A stretch of 64,000 bases of DNA from NCBI RefSeq assembly GCF_905233635.1, contig NZ_CAJODG010000003.1, positions 1 through 64,000 on the forward strand, in the 5' to 3' direction. Both the position numbers and the translations under genes were made by a program. Below the pieces are notes generated by a model. That model searched no databases, had not been told where the DNA came from, and saw nothing but the letters and a program-made list of their open reading frames with translations. Below are positions 1 to 8,318 of this stretch, piece after piece. Numbering within the stretch: position 1 is the first letter of the stretch; the number at the start of each line of letters is the position of its first letter. The DNA is from Selenomonas sp. AE3005. GTDB taxonomy: Bacteria > Bacillota > Negativicutes > Selenomonadales > Selenomonadaceae.

Positions 1-302
1 CAATCAGCATGGTACGAAAATGAAAGCAGATGATCATTCGCCTCTGCCGAATTTAATGTTACGCCCTGCTCTGAATCTGAAACAACTACCGGCTCCCGAT
101 TCTCTGCAAAGATAAAAGCATCACCACGAGCCTGCAATTTCACGCAAAAATACGGATACCGCTCCATCGTGGCATCCACTGCCCTGCGCAGTACCACAGG
201 GTCAACATCATCCTGCATCCGCATACGTATTCTAATGGCATACGGATTATCCTTATGCAGCCGATAAAGGGGAATGACCTCGGTAAACAATTTCTGTTCC
301 AT
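1..302 (-). CDS. Condensation/acyltransferase-like protein, N-terminal part (runs off the window)
   Basis: An open frame of 100 codons starts at ATG 302 after a good ribosome site (GGAGGTG) and runs off the left edge. The N-terminus starts MEQKLFTEVIPLYRL and continues with a segment containing DPVVLRRAVDATMERYPYF. This looks like the first helix and strand of the condensation-like acyltransferases often annotated in Firmicutes as alcohol acetyltransferases, where a basic strand is followed by an 'L..A.....RYPYF' helix. The catalytic HHxxxD motif would lie outside the window, so the family is an inference from the N-terminus alone. A copy of the double-hairpin repeat lies about 70 bp upstream. 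Confidence 0.6.
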   Translation of the reverse strand, partial: MEQKLFTEVIPLYRLHKDNPYAIRIRMRMQDDVDPVVLRRAVDATMERYPYFCVKLQARGDAFIFAENREPVVVSDSEQGVTLNSAEANDHLLSFSYHAD

Positions 303-370
303 GCGAGCACCTCCAACACAAGCTACAATAATTTTACCATAAAAAGAAAAACGGCACGAGCCGTTGTCCC

Positions 371-472
371 TTCCTCTTGGCGTTTCAACGAGGTGGGAGA
401 TATGCTCGCCGCCTGTTTTGGTATTCGTGCCCCCACCTGCTGAGGTGGGGGACATTTTCTTGCCTCGTTATA
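371..472 (-). repeat. Double-hairpin intergenic repeat, copy A (inverted)
   Basis: Reverse-strand copy of an element also found at 3962, 12183 and 14305. On the minus strand it begins TATAACGAGGCAAGAAAATG, then a GC-rich hairpin (CCCCCACCT / AGGTGGGGG around CAGC), then a conserved linker and a right end reading AACGCCAAGAGGAAG. The outer arm AACGAGGC faces CCTCGTT near the other end. It separates the GT2 gene from the acyltransferase-like gene. Confidence 0.85.
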
Positions 473-499
473 GCCCCCCTTAAGGGAAGGCTTTCTAAT

Positions 500-1759
500 T
501 TACTTCATAATGTCTTTCGTATTTTTTACGTTGCCGACAATATCATTCATGCTCATAGCACGGGTATGTTTGGTATGGCTCCATTCGTGTTCGTTGCGGT
601 GAATGAACCCTAAGAAAATGATGGGAATCCAGGAATAGATAAACACGGGATAGAGCAGCATGTAGAGCCAGGATTTCCACTTAGCCCTGATTTTAATCAG
701 AATAATCATGGGCAGAATATACTGGCCGAGCATGATGGCCGTCATCAGCTGCGAAGGCATGAAGTTGTATATATTCGTATAGAACGGTGGGAATGCCAGC
801 TGAACATAGCTGATGATAATGAAGATGGTGGAAATCATCAGGAAATGCGGCTGCATGAGGTAAATGCATTCGTCCCACATGCGGATATCCTTGTGTTTCC
901 AGCCAGCTTTGAGCATCTTCGGAATAAAGCGGTTGCCCACATCGAACTGCCCCTGCGCCCAACGGCGGCGCTGATTCCAGGACTGCTTAAAGGTCAGCGG
1001 CTTTTCATCGTAGATGATGGCATCATGTGCCCAGCTGGTCTTGATGCCTTCGGCCATACACTTCATGGTAAATTCCATGTCCTCGGTCAGGCAGGTTGCC
1101 TGCCAGCCGTGACGTTTGAGGATTTCCATATCAAAGCACATGCCCGTACCGCCTAAGCAGGCCGACAGGCCGATGTTGGACTTAGCCAGGTGGGAAATAT
1201 GGCAGATAACCCAGAAGGCGATGGCAAAGGTACCAGCCACCCAGGTATCGTACGGGTTCTTGGCGTCCATGTAGCACTGGATAACCTTATCCCCCTTGCA
1301 AAGGCGGTTATTCATTTCCATCAGGAACTGCGGATGTACGAGATTGTCCGCGTCGAACACGCAGACAGCGTCATATTCCTTGTCCATTTTGAACAGACGA
1401 GCAAACATCCAGTCGAGGGCATAGCCCTTGCTCTTTTTGGTCGGATGGGTGCGCTCGTGAACAATGGCTCCGGCTTTTGCTGCCACTTCGGCGGTATTGT
1501 CATCGCAGTTATCCGCTACCACATGAATATCATACATATTCTTGGGATAGTTGAGCTGTCCGAGATTTTCCACCAACTGGCCAATAACGGCCGATTCGTT
1601 ATGCGCTGCGACCACCAAGGCAAAAGTCTTTTTCGGAACCTTGACCTTATTTTCCTTCCGCCGCCACATACCGCAGAAACCAATAATGAAGAAATACAGG
1701 GTAAAGAGGAAAATTAAAATCTGCATCGGCACCATGATGATGTCAAATGGATGTGTCAA
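500..1759 (-). CDS. Membrane glycosyltransferase, family GT2
   Basis: Protein of 419 residues. An N-terminal membrane helix (about 11-32) precedes a GT-A fold: VVAAHNES near 49-56, DADN near 136-139 (metal and nucleotide-sugar binding), TED near 225-227 (candidate catalytic base) and QRRRW at 263-267. These are the D, DxD, TED and QxxRW motifs of processive GT2 enzymes such as hyaluronan, chitin or poly-GlcNAc synthases. At least three more helices follow (about 305-400). It probably transfers a sugar from a nucleotide donor onto a lipid or a growing polysaccharide at the inner membrane. It is the last gene of a four-gene run with the GT26 enzyme, psd and pssA, suggesting envelope biogenesis. 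The acceptor cannot be told from sequence. Confidence 0.85.
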   Translation of the reverse strand: MTHPFDIIMVPMQILIFLFTLYFFIIGFCGMWRRKENKVKVPKKTFALVVAAHNESAVIGQLVENLGQLNYPKNMYDIHVVADNCDDNTAEVAAKAGAIVHERTHPTKKSKGYALDWMFARLFKMDKEYDAVCVFDADNLVHPQFLMEMNNRLCKGDKVIQCYMDAKNPYDTWVAGTFAIAFWVICHISHLAKSNIGLSACLGGTGMCFDMEILKRHGWQATCLTEDMEFTMKCMAEGIKTSWAHDAIIYDEKPLTFKQSWNQRRRWAQGQFDVGNRFIPKMLKAGWKHKDIRMWDECIYLMQPHFLMISTIFIIISYVQLAFPPFYTNIYNFMPSQLMTAIMLGQYILPMIILIKIRAKWKSWLYMLLYPVFIYSWIPIIFLGFIHRNEHEWSHTKHTRAMSMNDIVGNVKNTKDIMK

Positions 1760-1765
1760 AAATCA

Positions 1766-2476
1766 TCAGCCTTCCTTTGCAAATAAAGCAATTATAGTAT
1801 TGAGGATACCAGCTGCGCCGTAAGTGCAGAACACGGCCACCGCCAGTGCCGGGAGCAGTGCCTCATGTCCCAGCCACAGGATACCAGCAAACATTACAAA
1901 CGCAAAAATCTTCGTGGGCAGGTAAATAGGTTCAGCCCCATCGCCCTTGAAATTGGGATAATGCACATGGCTGACCATCAGATAGCCGACAATCGCCATG
2001 ATGACGGGATATGCCACGCCAAAGCTCAACGGGTTAATATCCAGACTGACAAAGAGCAGCGTGGTCATGGCTACGATATTGCCGCCGGCCGGAATAGCCA
2101 GTCCCATGAAATAGCCATGCACTACATCAGCATTGACGTTGAACCGCGCCAGACGCCACATGCCGCAGACAGCGAAGATAATTACGACAGCCACGCCCAG
2201 CCAGCCGTGGTGCTGCAGGACAAAAGCCCAGGCTAAAAAGGCCGGAGCAATGCCGAAGGAACCCAAATCACAGAGGGAATCCATCTCCTTGCCCATTTCG
2301 CTGGACACGCCAAAGAAACGCGCTGTACGCCCGTCAAGGCCATCAGCTACCAGAGCCAGCAGTATGAAAATGGAACCCCAAATTAAATCACCATGATATG
2401 TAGCCAGTATCGAGCACATACCGAATACCAGATTCATCGAGGTGCATAAATTAGGTAAAAACCGCCTGTAATCCAT
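1766..2476 (-). CDS. pssA: CDP-diacylglycerol--serine O-phosphatidyltransferase
   Basis: Makes phosphatidylserine from CDP-diacylglycerol and serine in the inner membrane. The CDP-alcohol phosphotransferase signature DG-x2-AR-x8-G-x3-D-x3-D is complete at residues 48-70 (DGRTAR, then G62, D66, D70). The 236 residues and the polytopic hydrophobic profile fit the bacterial type II integral membrane enzyme. The start ATG overlaps the psd stop by one base, so the two genes that make phosphatidylethanolamine are translationally coupled. The gene is followed by the GT2 gene after 6 bases. Confidence 0.95.
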   Translation of the reverse strand: MDYRRFLPNLCTSMNLVFGMCSILATYHGDLIWGSIFILLALVADGLDGRTARFFGVSSEMGKEMDSLCDLGSFGIAPAFLAWAFVLQHHGWLGVAVVIIFAVCGMWRLARFNVNADVVHGYFMGLAIPAGGNIVAMTTLLFVSLDINPLSFGVAYPVIMAIVGYLMVSHVHYPNFKGDGAEPIYLPTKIFAFVMFAGILWLGHEALLPALAVAVFCTYGAAGILNTIIALFAKEG

Positions 2477-3108
2477 CAGTCCTTAATCCTCCCCAAAATA
2501 GTCTGACCGCCGGCAACCTTCTGCCCTTTGGTTACAGCGATTTCCACGTTTTTCGGCATAACTACTTCCAGGCAGGAACCGAATTTTATCATACCGTAAA
2601 GTTCGCCCTGTTTGAGTTCATCATCGAGGGTTACATAAGACACGATACGGCGTGCCAGAATCCCGGCAATCTGCTTGACGCTGATACGGATACGTTCATT
2701 TTCAATCCCCAGTACATGGTGTTCGTTCTCAAAACCCACCGTATCCTTGTAGGCAGGACGGAAACGGCCGCAAAAATACTTTTGCAGCTTGATTTTTCCG
2801 TTGATGGGGCTGCGGTTCACATGGACGTTGAACACAGACATAAAGATAACGACCTTGTTGCAAGGTTCTTTCACGAACTCATCCATTTCCATAGGCACGA
2901 TATCCGTCACCGTACCATCAGCCGGCGAAAGGATTACGTCCTCATCAACGGCAATCTCACGCCGCGGATTGCGGAAGAAATAACAGAAATAAAACATCAG
3001 CACGAGGGGAATCACAGCCACATAGGGGCTGATGGAAAAGCCCACCAGCAGTGCCAGGAAAAAGCAGGCACCTATAAAGGGGTAACCCTCGGAAATAATA
3101 GGAGTCAA
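2476..3108 (-). CDS. psd: Phosphatidylserine decarboxylase, short form
   Basis: Converts phosphatidylserine to phosphatidylethanolamine. The 210-residue product matches the short bacterial/archaeal type: an N-terminal hydrophobic stretch (about 10-45), the conserved NVHVNRSP region (94-101) and the self-cleavage site K-F-G-S-C at 175-179, where Ser178 would become the pyruvoyl group. The start is TTG at 3108, chosen because GGAGGTGGG lies just upstream and no ATG fits. It is the gene immediately before pssA in the same operon. Confidence 0.94.
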   Translation of the reverse strand: MTPIISEGYPFIGACFFLALLVGFSISPYVAVIPLVLMFYFCYFFRNPRREIAVDEDVILSPADGTVTDIVPMEMDEFVKEPCNKVVIFMSVFNVHVNRSPINGKIKLQKYFCGRFRPAYKDTVGFENEHHVLGIENERIRISVKQIAGILARRIVSYVTLDDELKQGELYGMIKFGSCLEVVMPKNVEIAVTKGQKVAGGQTILGRIKD

Positions 3109-3144
3109 GCTCCCACCTCCTGATAAAATCGATAATTAACGTAT

Positions 3145-3879
3145 TTACGCACGACGGGATTTAGAACCATGTACCTTCAGCACGAACTTCGGCAGAGCCA
3201 GCAAACGACCTGCCCGTTTCGGCTGCAAAAGGCCGCGGAACAGCCATTCCAGTTTGGCTTTCTGCATCCAATAAGGCGCACGTTTCATCACCCCGGCCAT
3301 AACGTCCAGCGTACCACCTACACCGATGGATACGGGAACACCCAGTTCCTGCAGATGGGCATTGAGCCACTTTTCCTGCTTGGGCACGCCCAAAGCTGCG
3401 AGCAGCAGGTCCGGCTGCGCTGCTTTTATTTCAGCGATGATAGCCGGTTCGTCCTCAGGCTTAAAATAACCATCTCTGGTACCGACGATTTCAATACCGG
3501 GATAGAGTTCTTCTGCTTTGGCCTTGGCCTTTTCCGCTACTCCGGGAGCCGAACCAAAGAAGAATACTTTCTGTTTCTTACTCGGGGCTATGCGCATAAG
3601 CTCCTGTGCCAGGTCGTAGCCTGCCACCCGTTCCGGCATTTCATAACCCAGGTGATGGGCTGCCCATACTGTACCGGCTCCATCGGGTACCACCAGAGCA
3701 GCTGCATTTAAAATTTCCTTCAGCTCACTATCATGCGTAGCACGCATAATCATTTCAGCATTGGCCGTGGCAATAAGGACGTTTTTCTTCTCATCCATAT
3801 AGCTTTCCACCTGCGCCACAGCCTGCGCCATGGTCACAGAATCAACCTGCACACCCAGTATATCAACTTTGTCGGACAC
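3145..3879 (-). CDS. WecG/TagA/CpsF family glycosyltransferase (GT26)
   Basis: GT26 enzymes add N-acetylmannosamine-type sugars to lipid-linked intermediates in the synthesis of teichoic acid, enterobacterial common antigen or capsule. The family pattern is clear: VDILGVQVDSV at the start, then VIATANAEM, VVPDGAGTVWA, VFFFGSAPG, GYF, LLLAALGVPKQEKW and VSIGVGGTLDVMAG. An upstream ATG at 3912 has no ribosome site. GTG at 3879, preceded by a G-rich stretch ending GGGGGGAAC, fits the family N-terminus better and is used here. The basic C-terminus (KSKSRRA) is common in membrane-associated members. It is the first gene of the operon with psd, pssA and GT2. Confidence 0.9.
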   Translation of the reverse strand: MSDKVDILGVQVDSVTMAQAVAQVESYMDEKKNVLIATANAEMIMRATHDSELKEILNAAALVVPDGAGTVWAAHHLGYEMPERVAGYDLAQELMRIAPSKKQKVFFFGSAPGVAEKAKAKAEELYPGIEIVGTRDGYFKPEDEPAIIAEIKAAQPDLLLAALGVPKQEKWLNAHLQELGVPVSIGVGGTLDVMAGVMKRAPYWMQKAKLEWLFRGLLQPKRAGRLLALPKFVLKVHGSKSRRA

Positions 3880-3961
3880 GCTGTTCCCCCCCGTAATTTC
3901 ACAATAACTCATTGAACTAGTTTACTACAAAACCATGGCAGCGTCAACTGCTCCCCGGGGT

Positions 3962-4009
3962 TATAACGAGGCAAGAAAATGTCCCCCACCTCAGCAGGTG
4001 GGGGCACGA
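3962..4009 (+). repeat. Double-hairpin intergenic repeat, copy D (left part only)
   Basis: Only the first 48 bases of the repeat are present: TATAACGAGGCAAGAAAATG followed by the CCCCCACCT/AGGTGGGGG hairpin and CACGA. The right half seen in the other copies is missing. It lies between the GT26 gene and the transketolase terminator. Confidence 0.85.
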
Positions 4010-4030
4010 TTGCCGCGATTTTTCTGCAGC

Positions 4031-4061
4031 AAAAAAGAGCAGCCAGCGACTGCTCTTTTTT
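4031..4061 (-). terminator. Rho-independent terminator of tkt
   Basis: AAAAAAGAGCAG and CTGCTCTTTTTT form a 12-bp stem with a 7-base loop, 16 bases past the tkt stop. Both strands end in a T run, so it could work in either direction. Confidence 0.85.
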
Positions 4062-4076
4062 ATCTGAAAATATAGC

Positions 4077-6080
4077 TTACTTGTTGTCAGCTACAACCTT
4101 GCGCGTTACTTCGGCAACGTTTTCTACGGTGAAACCGAATTTCTTGAAGAGAATGCCTGCCGGAGCGGAGGCACCGAATCCCTTCATGGAAACAACAGCA
4201 CCGTCAAGGCCTACATATTTGCCCCAGCCAAAGTCGCTGAGAGCCTCAACTGCTACACGGGCGCGTACTTTCTTCGGCAGAACGCTTTCCTTGTATTCAG
4301 CGCTCTGAGTTTCAAAGAGATCCATGCAGGGCATGGAAACAACGCGTACGTCAACGCCTTCACCGGCCAGTTTAGCCTGAGCCTCAACAGCCAGGGAAAC
4401 TTCGGAACCGGTAGCGATGATGATACCGTCCATGTTAGCAGCGTCCTTAGCCTCGGACACAACATAAGCGCCTTTGAGGGCGTCCTTGGAGGAACCAGCC
4501 AGCTGCGGCAGATTCTGACGAGTCAGAACCAGAGCCGTCGGCGTCTTTTCGCTGGTTACAGCCAGGTACCAGCCAGCTGCGGTTTCCGTAGCATCTGCCG
4601 GACGGAAAACGTTCACGTTGGGCTGGGAACGGAGCATAGCGAGCTGTTCAATAGGTTCATGCGTCGGGCCATCTTCACCAACACCGATGGAGTCATGGGT
4701 GAATACATAGGTCACAGGCAGGTTCATGAGAGCAGCCAGACGAATCATCGGTTTCGTGTAATCGCTGAACACGAAGAAGGTCGCAACATAGTTGCGCAGG
4801 CCGCCGTGGAGCGTGATACCGTTGGCCATAGCAGCCATAGCCAGTTCACGTACACCGAAGTGCAGGTTGCGGCCGGCATAGTCGTCCTTGGAGAAGTCGC
4901 CAGCATCCTTCATATTCGTCTTGTTGGAAGGAGCCAGGTCAGCGCTGCCGCCAAAGAGGTTGGGCATGATATCTTTCAGGCGGTTAATCATCGTGCCGGA
5001 AAGCGCACGGGTAGCCTGCGGTTTATCTTCATAAGCCCAGAAACTTTCATCGTTCAGGAGAGCGTCAGCGTCAACCGGAGCATGGAATTTATCCCATTTA
5101 GCCTTGAGTTCCGGGAACTTAGCGCAGTAATCAGCAAAGAGCTTGTTCCAAGCCTCTTCAGCCTGAGCGCCCTTGCCGGCCAGTTCCTTATAATGGTCAT
5201 AAACTTCCTGCGGAATGTTGAAGGTCTTTTCCGGTTCCGGCCAGCCCAGATTTTCCTTGAGCGCCTTGACGTTGTCTTCGCCCAGGGGTTCGCCATGAGC
5301 GCTGGCCTTGCCCTGTTTTGCCGGGCAGCCGTAGCCAATCTGCGTCTTAACCGTGATGAAGGACGGATGTTCATTATCAGCCTTAGCAGCCTCAATAGCC
5401 TTGCCGATAGCAACCAAATCATTGCCATCTTCGACTGTCAGCGTCTGGAAACCAAAGGCCTGCATACGTTTTTCCACGTTTTCCGTGAAAGCGATATCCG
5501 TGCTGCCTTCGATGGAAATCTGGTTGGAATCGTAGAGAACGATGAGTTTGGAGAGACCGAGCGTACCTGCCAGGGAGAAGGCCTCCGAGGAAATACCTTC
5601 CATCATGCAGCCGTCGCCGCCCAGGGCGAAGGTATAATGGTCAACTACATCATAGCCGGGTTTGTTGAACTCAGCAGCCAGATGTGCCTCTGCCATAGCC
5701 ATACCTACAGCCATACCCATGCCGGCACCCAGCGGGCCGGTAGTAGCCTCGACACCTACAGTGTGGCCATACTCGGGATGGCCCGGAGTCAGCGAACCGT
5801 CCTGACGGAAGTTCTTCATGTCATCCAAAGTAAGTCCATAGCCGAAATAATGGAGCAAAGAATACAGCAGGGTAGAACCATGACCGCCGGACAGAATGAA
5901 ACGGTCGCGGTTAGCCCACTGAGGATTCTTCGGGTTGTGATTCATGTGATTTGCCCACAGTTCATAAGCCATGGCAGCACTGCCTAAGGGCAGGCCGGGA
6001 TGACCAGAATTTGCCTTCTGCACAGCGTCAGCTGCCAAAACGCGGATAGCGTTTACACAAGTAGTATCGATGTTACTCAA
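4077..6080 (-). CDS. tkt: Transketolase
   Basis: Thiamine-diphosphate enzyme of the non-oxidative pentose phosphate pathway, moving two-carbon ketol units between sugar phosphates. The 667 residues match full-length bacterial enzymes. Visible motifs are the N-terminal SGHPGLPLG, the ThDP/Mg motif GDGCMMEG with a downstream N in YDSNQISIEG, the central HDSIGVGEDGPTHEP segment and the C-terminal TGSEVSLA. The start is TTG at 6080, preceded by AAGGAGAG at proper spacing. The gene stands alone with its own terminator. Confidence 0.97.
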   Translation of the reverse strand: MSNIDTTCVNAIRVLAADAVQKANSGHPGLPLGSAAMAYELWANHMNHNPKNPQWANRDRFILSGGHGSTLLYSLLHYFGYGLTLDDMKNFRQDGSLTPGHPEYGHTVGVEATTGPLGAGMGMAVGMAMAEAHLAAEFNKPGYDVVDHYTFALGGDGCMMEGISSEAFSLAGTLGLSKLIVLYDSNQISIEGSTDIAFTENVEKRMQAFGFQTLTVEDGNDLVAIGKAIEAAKADNEHPSFITVKTQIGYGCPAKQGKASAHGEPLGEDNVKALKENLGWPEPEKTFNIPQEVYDHYKELAGKGAQAEEAWNKLFADYCAKFPELKAKWDKFHAPVDADALLNDESFWAYEDKPQATRALSGTMINRLKDIMPNLFGGSADLAPSNKTNMKDAGDFSKDDYAGRNLHFGVRELAMAAMANGITLHGGLRNYVATFFVFSDYTKPMIRLAALMNLPVTYVFTHDSIGVGEDGPTHEPIEQLAMLRSQPNVNVFRPADATETAAGWYLAVTSEKTPTALVLTRQNLPQLAGSSKDALKGAYVVSEAKDAANMDGIIIATGSEVSLAVEAQAKLAGEGVDVRVVSMPCMDLFETQSAEYKESVLPKKVRARVAVEALSDFGWGKYVGLDGAVVSMKGFGASAPAGILFKKFGFTVENVAEVTRKVVADNK

Positions 6081-6241
6081 TGTGTATCTCTCCTTACCTG
6101 TTATAAAGATTGTTAATTCACAAACTATATTCTACCTAAATTATCGGAAAATGTATAGTACCTTTGACCTTTTCATTTATTATTTTTTATGATTTCCAAT
6201 TCAAATGTCATTCTTGTGCCCTTGACATGTCAAAATAATAA

Positions 6242-6272
6242 ACCTCCCATACAATTTTCATGTATGGGAGGT
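6242..6272 (-). terminator. Rho-independent terminator after aroH
   Basis: ACCTCCCATAC and GTATGGGAGGT form an 11-bp perfect stem 26 bases past the aroH stop. On the minus strand it is followed by the T-rich stretch TTTATTATTTT. A TTGACATGTCAA palindrome lies immediately beyond it at 6222-6233. Confidence 0.8.
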
Positions 6273-6297
6273 CAAAAAAGTCATTACCGTAATAACC

Positions 6298-6660
6298 TTA
6301 GAAATTACGCAAATCCGGGCGCAGTTCCTGAGCCTTGCCCATGTAAACGTGCTGTATCTCCGCCTGCGACCTGTCCGTATCTACCAGCAGCAGTACGCGG
6401 ATGCAGCGTTCCATGGAACCATCGACCTCGGGCACTCTGGTATCAAACAGAGGCACCTTGTCAAACCCCTCCATCTGCCGGGCACCGGTAGCCGGAAAGC
6501 CATCCGTCAAATCACTGGTCGAGCTGAAAATGCAGGCGCCGATATCCTCGGGCTTTACCTTGTTGCGGCGCAAAATCTGGGACAGGAGCATTTTGGCTGC
6601 CTGCCAGATTTCTTCCTTTTTGTTTTCGCCTACTACAATTGCTCCACGTATACCTCTCAT
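6298..6660 (-). CDS. aroH: Chorismate mutase, AroH class
   Basis: Rearranges chorismate to prephenate for phenylalanine and tyrosine synthesis. The 120-residue protein is collinear with the trimeric Bacillus-type AroH fold: MRGIRGAI at the start, then a long helix, FSSTSDLTDGFPA, an Arg-rich strand (CIRVLLLVDTD) and the C-terminal VYMGKAQELRPDL. The motif arginines and the Glu/Asp-rich loops are in place. It is the last gene of the run ABC-F, UbiB-like kinase, aroH; this neighbourhood gives no further hint of function. Confidence 0.93.
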   Translation of the reverse strand: MRGIRGAIVVGENKKEEIWQAAKMLLSQILRRNKVKPEDIGACIFSSTSDLTDGFPATGARQMEGFDKVPLFDTRVPEVDGSMERCIRVLLLVDTDRSQAEIQHVYMGKAQELRPDLRNF

Positions 6661-6672
6661 AAATAATTCCTC

Positions 6673-8274
6673 CTATGCGCCCTTATGAATATCCCAAATG
6701 ATTCTCAGGCTAAGTATAAATGCAATCAGATAACCTAAAAAACCCAACAATGGTATTTCCATTATCTTAGGTGTCATTTGCGTGGTACAAATCGTACTGG
6801 AACCTAAAAGCAACGCCGCCACCAATAATGCCAGAATGAGTTTATTTATCATGCGGTCAAGGTGCCGCAACGGTTCCTCGGAACCTGTTACATCCAGATT
6901 TACCTTGGTCTGACCACTCATGGTCATTTTAAGAATATCCGAAATCTGTTCCGGCAGCTGGGCGGACTTGCGCAACAGCATCATGCCCTCCTGCTTGGCC
7001 TTTTCGATTTCGTCTTTCCAGTCAAAATTCTTTTTGTAATCCACGGCCAGACTACGGGCAAATATCTCCACAAAGCTGACCTTGGGACAGCACATACGCA
7101 TAACACCTTCGACCGTCAGCACGCCCCGGGCAAACATGGAGAGTCCCTGCGGACAGACGATGTGATGGACGCGCATCAGGTTCATGATTTGTCTGGTCAG
7201 CACGCCCATCTGCAATTCGCTGAAATCAAGGGAGCTGTACTGCGCCAGCATGGCATCAATATCCTGATACAAGGCCGTATGGTTTACCTTGCCCCTCACC
7301 ATGCCCAGCGCCAATACCGCTGCCTTCATCTCGAAGGTATCGTGATGCGCCAGCGAATACACCGCCTTGCGGATAGCCGCCCTGTCACGGCCGGACAGAC
7401 GCCCCATCATCCCCAAATCCAGCCAGACAATCCGGCCGTTGCGAATCCAGATATTGCCGGGATGGGGGTCGGCATGGAAGAAACCGTCCTCAATAATCTG
7501 CCGCACATAGTTTTCGCCCAAACGGCGGCCTAAGGTATTGATATCATAGCCGCGTTCTTTGAGCTTGGCAAAATCATCAATGCGGATGCCGTCCACAAAC
7601 TCCATGACCAGAATGTGCTGCATGGACAGGTTGCGGAATACCTTAGGACAGGTCACATAATCCACATCGCGGTTTAAATGGGCAAATTCCTCAATGTGGT
7701 CAGCCTCCATCAGGAAGTCCATTTCCTGCTTGGCGATGGTCCACATTTCATCAAGCACCATGTTGAAGTCAATGACATCCTGTGAACGGCTCACGACCTT
7801 TATCAGGGTGGCCGCCCGTTTCAGCAGGACGATGTCCTTGCTCATTATCTCATAGATGCCCGGGCGCTGTACCTTCACCACTACCTTTTCCCCGGTGGTG
7901 AGGACTGCCCGATGTACCTGCGCAATGCTGGCTGAGCCGATGGCCTCTTCATCTATGTAGGAGAACACCTGATTCCAGCGGCGGTTATACTCCCGTTCAA
8001 TGACTTCCACAATCGTGGAAAAGGGCATGGGCTTGGCCTCGGACTGGAGCTTCATCAGCTCATCGCAGTAATCCGGCGGTAAAAAGTCCGGGCGCATGCT
8101 CATTATCTGTCCCAGCTTTACAAAGGTCGGCCCCAAATCCTCCAGAATCTGCCGGAGTTTTTCGGGGGTCATGCCCTTGACTACCTCCTGCTTGCGCAGA
8201 ACCGCCACCATTTCTTTTAGGCGTTCCGTGGTGCCTGCATCTTCACTTTTAGCTTTAAACAAATTTCCCAGCAT
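6673..8274 (-). CDS. ABC1/UbiB-family atypical kinase, membrane anchored
   Basis: Protein of 533 residues with the complete UbiB/ADCK signature: the KxGQ motif (VKLGQIMSMRPDFLP, about 51-66), the Ala/Gly-rich loop (IGSASIAQVH), the ATP lysine (VVVKVQRPG), a DPHPGNI catalytic loop and DLGMMG in place of DFG. Two hydrophobic helices at the C-terminus (about 473-525) anchor it in the membrane. Proteins of this group support isoprenoid quinone synthesis or lipid handling, though some Firmicute members lack a known substrate. ATG 8274 follows AAAGGAGCC. No quinone synthesis gene lies nearby, so the exact role is open. Confidence 0.88.
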   Translation of the reverse strand: MLGNLFKAKSEDAGTTERLKEMVAVLRKQEVVKGMTPEKLRQILEDLGPTFVKLGQIMSMRPDFLPPDYCDELMKLQSEAKPMPFSTIVEVIEREYNRRWNQVFSYIDEEAIGSASIAQVHRAVLTTGEKVVVKVQRPGIYEIMSKDIVLLKRAATLIKVVSRSQDVIDFNMVLDEMWTIAKQEMDFLMEADHIEEFAHLNRDVDYVTCPKVFRNLSMQHILVMEFVDGIRIDDFAKLKERGYDINTLGRRLGENYVRQIIEDGFFHADPHPGNIWIRNGRIVWLDLGMMGRLSGRDRAAIRKAVYSLAHHDTFEMKAAVLALGMVRGKVNHTALYQDIDAMLAQYSSLDFSELQMGVLTRQIMNLMRVHHIVCPQGLSMFARGVLTVEGVMRMCCPKVSFVEIFARSLAVDYKKNFDWKDEIEKAKQEGMMLLRKSAQLPEQISDILKMTMSGQTKVNLDVTGSEEPLRHLDRMINKLILALLVAALLLGSSTICTTQMTPKIMEIPLLGFLGYLIAFILSLRIIWDIHKGA

Positions 8275-8318
8275 AGCACTGGCTCCTTTGGTTTAAGTAA
8301 AATATCAGATTAACGGTC

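Noticed and set aside
3979..4308. Plus-strand frame beginning MSPTSAGGG inside repeat copy D
   Set aside because: The start is the repeat itself and the rest is antisense to tkt.
4659..5987. 442-codon open frame antisense to tkt
   Set aside because: Mirror of the strong transketolase frame; long antisense frames arise from codon bias.
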